From CAVPGH01 sp046726955 (GTDB taxonomy: Bacteria; Acidobacteriota; Vicinamibacteria; Fen-336): a stretch of DNA of 25,291 nucleotides. Positions 16,327 through 22,752 of this stretch are shown piece by piece (the stretch's first letter is position 1; every line of letters starts with the position of its first letter). The translations under genes and the position numbers were made by a program. Below the pieces are notes generated by a model. It did not search any database and was not told the origin of the DNA. It saw nothing but the letters and a program-made list of their open reading frames with translations. The DNA lies in the NCBI GenBank assembly GCA_046726955.1, contig JBKPBQ010000258.1, positions 1 to 25,291 on the forward strand. Direction: 5' to 3'.

Positions 16327-16389
16327 CAGCCTTCGACATCCGCTCGCGCGTTACCGCGCGCCGCGTGAGGACACATTTCAGCACCCTGC
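16310..16389. repeat. Perfect 15-bp inverted repeat spanning the ends of two convergent genes
   Basis: GCAGGGTGCTGAAAT (16310-16324) is repeated in inverted form at 16375-16389, with a 50-bp spacer. A smaller self-complementary pair, CGCGCG-TTAC-CGCGCG (16345-16360), sits in the spacer. The left arm includes the last codons of the fusion gene and the first base of its TAG; the right arm includes the TGA and last codons of the FemAB-like gene. It can fold on either strand and may act as a bidirectional terminator, although no T-run follows. Confidence 0.6.
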
Positions 16390-17502
16390 TCCGGTCCTCC
16401 CTTTGAACGCGCGCCGCGCCTGGCGCAGCAGCCCGAGCGCCCGCAGCCGGGGCGAGGCCCTCCGGAAGACGAGCCAGCGCAGCGTCCGCGAGCCGGTGGA
16501 GAGCGATCTCTTGTACTGGTCGTCGCCGGCGAGGAAGTCGTAGCGACGCAGCCCCGCTCGGCGGCAGTGCTCGACCGCGAGGGCGTGCGCGGCGAGGCCG
16601 ACCTTCGTTCGCTTGTCACCGACGAGCCGCAGGCCGCTCTGGTAGAAGAAGGCGGTCTCCTCGTGGACGAAGTTGTAGAGGACGGCGAGCGTCTCCGCCC
16701 CGGCGAGGCTCCGGAGGAGCTGGATGCGGCCGGACCCGAAGGCCTTCCCGATGAGGCGCTCGTGAAGGTCCCGGAAGGAGCGCGAGACGAACACGCCCGG
16801 CCGGCCGCGAGCCGTCCACGACGCGGTGTGCAAACGGGCGAGCTCGTCGAGCGCCTGCCGGGCGTCCGCTTCGGTCGCGGCCGCCTCGATCCGCAAGGGG
16901 CCGATCTTCTCGAGCTGCCTCTGGCTGCGCCGGACCTGCTCGCGCGTGTTGCGCGAGAGCGCCTTCAGGTAGCCGTCGGGCTCGTCGCCGAGAGCGCCGA
17001 GGTCGACGAAAGGACTGGGCACGTCGCGGCTCGCCGCCGGCCGCCCGAGCGACGTCGTCTCGAGCGCGTCGAGCGTGCGCGAGGGCGACATCCCGTGCAG
17101 GAAGAGCTCGTCCCATCGGCGCGCGGCGAGAAGCTCGGCGAGGGCTCTCGCCACCCCCTCTTCGGATCCCGGCCGGCAGAGGACCGCGTTGTCCTCGAGG
17201 TACGCCTCGTCGCGCTCGTCCTCGCCGGCTGTGTTCAGGTAGAGCCGCCGGAGGCGGAACAGCCCGACCCGCTCCAGGCGCCCGACGAGCAGGCAGAGGC
17301 CCACGACGGGGGAGCCGCGCCGGCCCTCCTCGGAGAAGACGACGATCTCCGGCCGCAGGCGCGCGCCGAAGACCTCCAGCCAGGCCTCGACCCACTCCGG
17401 GGAGAGAAAGAAGCTCCGCTCCGGACAGGCGGCATGGACGTCCGTCCAGGCCTCCGACCAGCGCGACCACGACGTCCAGGGATGCGACTCCGTCCGGATC
17501 AC
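16378..17502 (-). CDS. FemAB-like GNAT acyltransferase (CelD/BcsL family, Acetyltransf_6)
   Basis: A 374-residue protein with the two-part GNAT layout of FemAB/CelD enzymes. The first half carries FFLSPEWVEAWLEVFG (31-46), the usual F-x-x-P-x-W opening. The second half has RNTREQVRRSQRQLEKIG (184-201), a basic helix, then AVLYNFVHEETAFFYQSG (273-290) and YDFLAGDDQYKRSLS (321-335), the family signature near the acyl-CoA site. Such proteins occur in cellulose and exopolysaccharide loci and probably acylate or aminoacylate a sugar or lipid. The start is a GTG at 17502, 17 bp after the nucleotidyltransferase gene, so it reads as the last gene of the molybdoenzyme-maturation operon. Functionally it fits the convergent polysaccharide operon better; this mismatch is notable. 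Confidence 0.78.
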   Translation of the reverse strand: MIRTESHPWTSWSRWSEAWTDVHAACPERSFFLSPEWVEAWLEVFGARLRPEIVVFSEEGRRGSPVVGLCLLVGRLERVGLFRLRRLYLNTAGEDERDEAYLEDNAVLCRPGSEEGVARALAELLAARRWDELFLHGMSPSRTLDALETTSLGRPAASRDVPSPFVDLGALGDEPDGYLKALSRNTREQVRRSQRQLEKIGPLRIEAAATEADARQALDELARLHTASWTARGRPGVFVSRSFRDLHERLIGKAFGSGRIQLLRSLAGAETLAVLYNFVHEETAFFYQSGLRLVGDKRTKVGLAAHALAVEHCRRAGLRRYDFLAGDDQYKRSLSTGSRTLRWLVFRRASPRLRALGLLRQARRAFKGRTGAGC

Positions 17503-17519
17503 CGCGGGCGGCAGCGTCG

Positions 17520-18116
17520 CTACTCCACCCGCCGCCGGTCTTCTTCGGCGACGCAGGCCTCGTAGTCCGACGGCGTGTCGATGTCCGCGAGGTGTTTTCC
17601 GGGCACCTTGGCGGCGGCCGCCCAGTGACGGGCCACCACTTCGCGCGCCCCGAGGTCGCCGCGCACGGCGAGCAGCTCGGAGAAGAGAGCGCGCGCGAAG
17701 AGCACCGGATGTCCTCGCTCTTCGCCTTGCACTGGGACCGCCAGGGGCGCTCCGGCGCGGAAGGCGTCGACGAGCCGGGCCACGAGCGGCCGATCGATCC
17801 CGGGCTGGTCGCCGAGCGCGACGATCGCCGCTTCGGCATCGGCACAGGCCGCGATCCCGCAGCGCAGGGAAGACGCCATGCCCTCCGCCCAGTCCGCGTT
17901 CACGACCACGGCGACGCGCGGATCGGTGCCGAGGCCCGCCGACTGCCGGAGCGTGTCGGCGTCGTGGCCGAGCACCACCACCACGCGGTCCACGGGCGAG
18001 TCGAGGAGGCGGGAGACGACGGTCGAGAGGACGGTGCCGCCGGCGAAGGGAAGGAGCTGCTTGGGCCGGCCCATGCGCGTGCTGGCGCCGCCGGCCAGGA
18101 CGACCGCGGCGATCAC
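17520..18116 (-). CDS. MobA/MocA-like molybdenum cofactor nucleotidyltransferase
   Basis: A 198-residue NTP transferase that should add CMP or GMP to molybdopterin. It has VVLAGGASTRMGRPKQLLPF (5-24) for nucleotide binding, NADWAEGMASSL (73-84), ALGDQPGI (100-107) with the metal Asp, GHPVLF (135-140) and DIDTPSDYE (178-186), all in the order of the MocA group. The first motif reads LAGG, as in MobA (GTP), while the remainder (KQLLPF, EGMASSL) is MocA-like (CTP). Xanthine dehydrogenase/CO dehydrogenase-type enzymes use the CMP form, so MocA is favoured by context. The GTG at 18116 overlaps the XdhC stop (GTGA), so the two are translationally coupled. Confidence 0.85.
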   Translation of the reverse strand: MIAAVVLAGGASTRMGRPKQLLPFAGGTVLSTVVSRLLDSPVDRVVVVLGHDADTLRQSAGLGTDPRVAVVVNADWAEGMASSLRCGIAACADAEAAIVALGDQPGIDRPLVARLVDAFRAGAPLAVPVQGEERGHPVLFARALFSELLAVRGDLGAREVVARHWAAAAKVPGKHLADIDTPSDYEACVAEEDRRRVE

Positions 18117-19180
18117 GCGGCCGGAGGAGAAGACGCCGGCTTTCCCGGGGACCGGGCGCCGCCTTCCCGCCCCGTGCGCCCGTTCCGCACCGCGACGATC
18201 TCCCCGATCACGGACAACGCGATCTCCTCCGGGCTGCGCCCGCCGAGGTCGAGGCCGATCGGCGCATGCAGGCGGTCCACCTGGCCTTCGGTGAGGCCGG
18301 CCTCGAGCAGGCGCCGCCGGCGCTTCTCCTGCGTCGTCTTGCTGCCGAGCGCGCCGACATAGAAGGCCGCGCTCGGCAGCGCGGCCCGCAGCGCGGGGTC
18401 GTCGAGCTTGGGGTCGTGAGTGAGCACGGCGACGGCCGTCCCCGGCGTCAGACCGATCTTCTCGAGGGCTTCGTCGGGCCAGGCGACGACGACGCGAGTC
18501 GCCTCCGGAAAGCGCGCGGGGTCGGCGAAGGTCGGCCGCGGGTCCACCACGATCGCGTGGAATCCCATGTCCCGCGCGAGACGGACGAGGGCGACGGCGA
18601 TGTGGACGCCACCCACGAGGACGAGCGTAGGCGACGGGCGGAGCAGGTCGAAGAAGACCTCGAGGTCGCCGACGGCCGATGGCCCGGGCTTTCCACCCGC
18701 GAGGACGGCGCGGGCCGCCGCCCGAATCGCCTCCGGCGCGGACCCTGTCTCGTTCTCGCGCGACACGACGAGACGCGTGCCGAGGACGTCGGCCGGCCCT
18801 TTCGTGACCGTCGGCACGACTGCGGTTGTGTCCGCGCGGAGAACGGCCTGCGCGGCGTCGAGGACCGCGGGAGGCGGGACCTCGACGAAGACCTCGATCG
18901 TTCCCCCGCAGGCGAGCCCGACGGCCCAGGCCGTCTCGTCGGCCACGCCGAAGCTGAGCAGCCGCGGCGCTCCGGACTCGAGAGTCTCCTGCGCGGCCTC
19001 GATGACCGCGGCCTCGACGCAGCCGCCGCTCACGGAGCCCGCGATGCGTGCGTCCTTGCCGACGAGCATCCGCGAGCCGGCCGTGCGGGGCGCCGAGCCC
19101 CAGGTCTTCACCACGGTGGCGAGGGCCAGCGGCCGGCCCTCGGTCCGCCAGGCCTCGAGCTCAGGCAGGATGTCGCGCAT
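18113..19180 (-). CDS. xdhC: XdhC/CoxI-family molybdenum cofactor insertion protein
   Basis: A 355-residue maturation factor that binds sulfurated molybdenum cofactor and delivers it to xanthine dehydrogenase- or CO dehydrogenase-type enzymes. The N-terminal XdhC domain has ATVVKTWGSAPRTAGSRMLV (21-40) and GSVSGGCVEAAV (48-59) with the conserved Cys at 54. The C-terminal XdhC Rossmann domain has LVLVGGVHIAVALVRLARDM (186-205), VVDPRP (211-216), YVGALGSKTTQEKR (274-287) and PIGLDLGGRSPEEIALSVIG (307-326). The ATG at 19180 follows GGAGGG; the first 20 bp overlap the end of the VWA gene. Gene order AAA ATPase-VWA-XdhC mirrors coxD-coxE-coxF. The catalytic subunits are not in the window. Confidence 0.9.
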   Translation of the reverse strand: MRDILPELEAWRTEGRPLALATVVKTWGSAPRTAGSRMLVGKDARIAGSVSGGCVEAAVIEAAQETLESGAPRLLSFGVADETAWAVGLACGGTIEVFVEVPPPAVLDAAQAVLRADTTAVVPTVTKGPADVLGTRLVVSRENETGSAPEAIRAAARAVLAGGKPGPSAVGDLEVFFDLLRPSPTLVLVGGVHIAVALVRLARDMGFHAIVVDPRPTFADPARFPEATRVVVAWPDEALEKIGLTPGTAVAVLTHDPKLDDPALRAALPSAAFYVGALGSKTTQEKRRRRLLEAGLTEGQVDRLHAPIGLDLGGRSPEEIALSVIGEIVAVRNGRTGREGGARSPGKPASSPPAA

Positions 19181-20366
19181 CGAACCCTCCGGAGAGGACG
19201 TGGTCGGGGCGCGGGCGGGCCGACCGCGGCGGCCGGCGGGCGGGCAGCCGCTCGAGGTGCCTCGCCAGCTCCTCCAGGTTGTCGAGGTGGTGGACGGGCA
19301 GGAAGTCGTCCACGAACGGCAGCGCGGCCACGAGCCCGCGCGTCAGCGGCTCGTAGTCCGGCGTCCCCAGGAGCGGGTTGAGCCAGATCAGCCGGTGGCA
19401 GCTTCGCTGCAAGCGCGCCATCTCCTCGGCGAGGAGGGCGGGATCCCCGCGGTCCCACCCGTCGCTGATCAACAGTACCACCGCGCCGCCGGAAAGGACG
19501 CGCCGCGCCCAAAGGCGGTTGAAGGCCGAGAGCGCCTCGCCCATGCGCGTGCCTCCCGACCAGTCGGGAACGGCGCGCGCGACCTGCCGGAGCGCCTCGT
19601 CGATCCCGCCCGCGAGGAGCGGCCGCGTGATGCGCGTGAGGCGGGTGCCGAAGACGAAGGCCTCCGTTCGCGACGCGCCGGCGAGGGCGCGCATGAACAG
19701 AAGAAGGAGGCGCGTGTAGCGCTCCATGGAGCCGCTGACGTCGGCGAGCACGACGACGGGGCGGGGGCGGGTCGTGCGCCGGCGTCGGGAGAACAGGAGC
19801 ACCTCGCCGCCGTGACGCAGGGCGCGGCGCACGGTCTGGCGCAGGTCGGCGACGGGCCCGCGGCCGTCGCGGAACCGCCGCGAGCGGCGCGGCCGGATGC
19901 GCCACGAGAACTCGGAGAGAAGGCGAGTGACCTCGGCCAGCTCCTCGGCGGTCAGCTCCGCGAAGTCCTTGTGGCGGAGCCGTTCGAGGGGACTCCAGGC
20001 CAGGATCGGCCGCACCACGGGCGACGAAGGATCGCCATCCGCGGCGTCCGATCTCCCCGCGCGCGGTGTCGGCGAGAAGCGGGGCCGCTTGAAGCGCCGC
20101 TTCTCTCCCAGCGCGCGAAGGTCGAGCGACGTCCCTTCTCCGGACGGCTTCCTCCAGAACGCCTCGAACGCGGCGTCGAAGAGAACCGCATCCTCCCGGC
20201 CGCGGACGAGGAGGCAGCGCGCGGCGTGGCGGAAGTCGGCCTTGTTGCCGATCTCGACGTGACGGAGCGCCTCCACGAGGTCGAGCATCCTCGCCGTGTC
20301 CACGTCGAGGCCGAGCCCGCGCAGCACGCGGCCGAAGAGCAGGAGGTTCGGGACGAGCGCGCTCAC
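19161..20366 (-). CDS. CoxE-like VWA-domain protein
   Basis: This 401-residue protein has a CoxE-type layout: a mostly helical N-terminal half (about 1-190) and a C-terminal von Willebrand A domain with a complete MIDAS: VLADVSGSME (207-216), the Thr in SGGTRMG (270-276) and ISDGWDRGD (300-308). With the MoxR-like ATPase it would form a chaperone pair that remodels a metalloenzyme; in aerobic CO dehydrogenase clusters CoxD and CoxE take part in building the active site. The start is a GTG at 20366 that overlaps the ATPase stop (GTGA); the same frame is open upstream across the ATPase gene but is a shadow there. The extended Arg-rich segment at 158-203 is unusual and could bind RNA or acidic protein. 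Metal-site enzyme served: unknown. Confidence 0.85.
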   Translation of the reverse strand: MSALVPNLLLFGRVLRGLGLDVDTARMLDLVEALRHVEIGNKADFRHAARCLLVRGREDAVLFDAAFEAFWRKPSGEGTSLDLRALGEKRRFKRPRFSPTPRAGRSDAADGDPSSPVVRPILAWSPLERLRHKDFAELTAEELAEVTRLLSEFSWRIRPRRSRRFRDGRGPVADLRQTVRRALRHGGEVLLFSRRRRTTRPRPVVVLADVSGSMERYTRLLLLFMRALAGASRTEAFVFGTRLTRITRPLLAGGIDEALRQVARAVPDWSGGTRMGEALSAFNRLWARRVLSGGAVVLLISDGWDRGDPALLAEEMARLQRSCHRLIWLNPLLGTPDYEPLTRGLVAALPFVDDFLPVHHLDNLEELARHLERLPARRPPRSARPRPDHVLSGGFDARHPA

Positions 20367-21271
20367 GCTCCGGCCTGGACGCGCGCCACGAGCCCCGCGG
20401 CCAGGCCTCCCCGGACCTTGCGCAGGTCGTCCTCGTACTTGAGGACGACGCCGAGCGTCTCGTCCACGACCGAGGGATCGAGGGCCTGACGGTCGAGGGC
20501 CACGAGGGCGGCCGTCCAGTCCAGCGTCTCCGCCACGCCGGGCCGCTTGTAGAGCTCGGCGCGCCGCAGCTCCTGCACGAAGCCGGTGACCTGCCGGCCG
20601 AGCTCGGCAGCGGCGTCGGGAACCTTGGCCCGCACGATCGCGAGCTCGGTCTCGAAGGACGGGTAGTCGATCCAGTGGTAGAGGCAGCGGCGCTTCAGCG
20701 CGTCGTGCACCTCGCGCGTGCGGTTGGAGGTGACGACCACGGCCGGGGGCCGCGCGGCTCGGATCGTGCCGATCTCGGGGATCGTGACCTGGAAGTCCGA
20801 CAGCACCTCCAGCAGGAACGCCTCGAACTCCTCGTCGGCGCGGTCGATCTCGTCCACGAGGAGGACGGGCGAGACGGGGCCCTCGGCCCGGAGCGCGCGG
20901 AGCACGGGGCGCTCGACGAGGAAGGACGGCCCGAAGAGCTCCTCCTCCGCCGCGGCGGCGCCGCGCGCCTCCAGCAGGCGGATGTGCATCATCTGCCGCG
21001 CGTAGTTCCACTCGTAGACGGCCTGGTGGACGTCGAGGCCCTCGTAGCACTGCAGGCGGACGAGCTCGGACCCGCGCGCCTTGGCGAGGACCTTCGCCAC
21101 CTCCGTCTTGCCGACGCCGGCCTCGCCTTCGAGGAAGACGGGACGCGCGAGCCTCAGGGCGAGGAAGAGCGCGGTGGCCAGGCCGCGATCGGCGACGTAC
21201 AGCTGGTCGCGCAGCGCGGCCTGGAGCGCGTCGATCGAGTTCAAGCCGGGAACTGTATTCCCGCGACACAT
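20363..21271 (-). CDS. MoxR/CoxD-like AAA+ ATPase
   Basis: A 302-residue AAA+ ATPase of the MoxR class. It shows YVADRGLATALFLALRL (25-41), typical of CoxD, then Walker A GEAGVGKTEVAK (49-60), Walker B VLLVDEIDRADEEFEAFLLE (136-155), sensor 1 VVVTSNRTRE (178-187) and the arginine-finger region LKRRCLYHW (192-200). It should partner the VWA protein that overlaps its stop codon. I place the start at the ATG at 21271; a TTG at 21280 and a TTG at 21244 are in frame, and none has a good ribosome binding site. If 21244 is right, the inverted repeat at 21247-21263 lies immediately upstream in the leader. First gene of the operon; the divergent LamG gene lies 175 bp away. Confidence 0.87.
   Translation of the reverse strand: MCRGNTVPGLNSIDALQAALRDQLYVADRGLATALFLALRLARPVFLEGEAGVGKTEVAKVLAKARGSELVRLQCYEGLDVHQAVYEWNYARQMMHIRLLEARGAAAAEEELFGPSFLVERPVLRALRAEGPVSPVLLVDEIDRADEEFEAFLLEVLSDFQVTIPEIGTIRAARPPAVVVTSNRTREVHDALKRRCLYHWIDYPSFETELAIVRAKVPDAAAELGRQVTGFVQELRRAELYKRPGVAETLDWTAALVALDRQALDPSVVDETLGVVLKYEDDLRKVRGGLAAGLVARVQAGA
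21247..21263. promoter_or_regulatory. Inverted repeat CGGGAA-N5-TTCCCG at the 5' end of the ATPase gene
   Basis: Two perfect 6-bp arms separated by CTGTA. It is inside the first codons of the ATPase gene if translation starts at 21271, but in the leader if it starts at the TTG at 21244. Possible operator or start-site hairpin. Confidence 0.4.
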
Positions 21272-21324
21272 GCGTTGCAAGGGGACGAAACGCGCGAGAT
21301 TTCGGGCGAGCGATCCATTCGCCG

Positions 21325-21340
21325 TGTGCGCGGAGTCACA
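21325..21340. promoter_or_regulatory. CRP/FNR-family-like operator between divergent genes
   Basis: TGTGC-GCGGAG-TCACA matches the CRP consensus TGTGA-N6-TCACA at 9 of 10 positions with the right spacing, and the symmetry extends outward to CGTGTG...CACACG (21323-21342). It lies 54 bp upstream of the ATPase ATG and about 105 bp upstream of the LamG start, so one bound regulator could influence both directions. No convincing -10/-35 pair was found on either strand in this gap. Confidence 0.45.
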
Positions 21341-21445
21341 CGCCTTCGGCGCTCACAGGTAGCGGCGCGGGCTCGTGGAACGATGGCGGCATCGGCGGCC
21401 CTCCCGCGCGACCACCAGACAATCGAGGACTTCGGCGAGGAGGCC

Positions 21446-22543
21446 ATGAGCACTTTCCGCGCGGCGCAGGTCGTTCTCCTTCTCCTGGGCGTGAGCGCCA
21501 CGGCCCGGGCGGCCACGGTTCACTACTATCGATTCGAGGAAGGGTCGCCGAATGCGGTGGCCACCGGGGAGATCGTCGACTCCGCCGGTCACGACAACGG
21601 CTCGCCTCTCGGCTCCGTCACCTACCGTCCCGACGTGCCGGTCACGTCGATTCCGCAGACGGGCGCGTCCAATCACCAGAGCCTCGAGCTCACGAGCTTC
21701 GAGGACCTCGTCGCCTTCTCGAACGCGTTCCCGTTGAACGAGCCGGGCGACATGACGCTCGAGTTCTGGCTGAAGTGGTCGGCGATCCAGAGCGGCAGCC
21801 CGCTCTGGGGTCGTTCGGACAGCGGCAGCGACGACAACCGATTCCAGCTCCAGGCCAACTTCGACTTCACGCTCGGGCTCGACTACAGGTCGCCGGACGG
21901 CGACCTCCACGTCCTCGCCGGCTCCGGCCTCTCCGACAGCGGGGTGCCGTTCTCGCCCGGCAAGTGGGGACACGTGGCGATCGTCCGCCAGGGAGCGACG
22001 TATCGCGTCTACGTCGACGGCGTCCTCCAGTCCACCGTCACCGACACGAGTCCCGAGCTGCCGACGAGCGTCGGCTGGTCGCTGGGCGGACGGGCGGGCC
22101 AGCCCTTCGTGGGCCTGATCGACGAGGTTCGCGTCTCCGACGAGGCGCTCACCCCCGACCACTTCCTCATCGCCGAGCCGGCGCCGGCGCCCGTGCTCTC
22201 CGTGAAGATCGACGTGAAGCCCGGCCGCTGCGCGGGGTCGCTGAACGTCGTGGACCCCAACAGCGACTTCTGGCTGCCCGTGGCCATCCTGAGCACGCGC
22301 GGGTTCGACGCGCAGACCGTGGACCCGGCCTCCGTGCGCTTCGGCGTTCGGGGCACCGAGGCTCCCGGCTTCAACGCGAAGCTCCAGGACACGGACGGCG
22401 ACGGGGACAAGGACATGGTCCTCTACTTCCGCGTCCAGCAGGCCGGCATTCGCTGCGGCACGCGGCAAGTGTTCCTGACCGGCCGCACTCGCACCGGGCA
22501 GTCGTTCCGGGGCACGGACCAGATCCGCACGACCTGCCGCTGA
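21446..22543 (+). CDS. Secreted LamG/concanavalin-like domain protein
   Basis: A 365-residue exported protein. The ATG at 21446 is chosen because GAGGAGG precedes it and a clean signal peptide follows (hydrophobic core VVLLLLGVSA, cleavage near ARAA at 20-23). Residues 24-245 form a LamG-like jelly roll: VHYYRFEEGS, MTLEFWLKWS (103-112), KWGHVAIVRQGATYRVYVDGV (173-193) and FVGLIDEVRVSDEALTPDHF (221-240). Residues 252-365 are a second beta domain, beginning VKIDVKPGRC and containing VDPASVRFG and DTDGDGDKD (315-323), a likely calcium loop; this domain recurs in extracellular proteins of PEP-CTERM bacteria. Cys 262, 337 and 364 are conserved-looking. No PEP-CTERM or other sorting tail is present. 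Probably binds carbohydrate; the ligand is unknown. Confidence 0.8.
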   Translation: MSTFRAAQVVLLLLGVSATARAATVHYYRFEEGSPNAVATGEIVDSAGHDNGSPLGSVTYRPDVPVTSIPQTGASNHQSLELTSFEDLVAFSNAFPLNEPGDMTLEFWLKWSAIQSGSPLWGRSDSGSDDNRFQLQANFDFTLGLDYRSPDGDLHVLAGSGLSDSGVPFSPGKWGHVAIVRQGATYRVYVDGVLQSTVTDTSPELPTSVGWSLGGRAGQPFVGLIDEVRVSDEALTPDHFLIAEPAPAPVLSVKIDVKPGRCAGSLNVVDPNSDFWLPVAILSTRGFDAQTVDPASVRFGVRGTEAPGFNAKLQDTDGDGDKDMVLYFRVQQAGIRCGTRQVFLTGRTRTGQSFRGTDQIRTTCR

Positions 22544-22574
22544 CGCCGGACCGCACGGCGCCGTCGTCGCCCGC

Positions 22575-22615
22575 CACGCTGCGAGGCTCCTCGGCCATCG
22601 GGGCGTGATTTTTTT
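22575..22615 (+). terminator. Probable intrinsic terminator after the LamG gene
   Basis: CACGC (22575-22579) pairs with GCGTG (22603-22607), enclosing a smaller CGAGG/CCTCG stem, and is followed by A and seven T (22609-22615). It starts 32 bp after the LamG stop codon. The outer stem is short, so confidence is moderate. Confidence 0.5.
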
Positions 22616-22666
22616 CCGCCGCCTTTTTCTGCGGACCTCTCCGCGCCGGGCCCGGAACTAGACTGT

Positions 22667-22691
22667 GCGCGATTTTGTCGAAGAATCGCGC
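22667..22691 (+). promoter_or_regulatory. Hairpin in the leader of the FadL-type gene
   Basis: GCGCGATT (22667-22674) pairs perfectly with AATCGCGC (22684-22691) across a 9-base loop. It lies 62 bp before the ATG at 22753. It could be an operator or a leader RNA stem. TTGTCG in the loop might be a -35 element, but no good -10 follows. Confidence 0.35.
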
Positions 22692-22752
22692 GCACTCGTG
22701 TATCCGTGGCGGCGCTTCACCGACGGGCGAGGGTGTCGTCCCTGGAGGGGTG

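Noticed and set aside
22525..22543. Possible PEP-CTERM sorting tail on the LamG protein
   Set aside because: The protein ends in DQIRTTCR, with no PEP motif, hydrophobic segment or final basic cluster.
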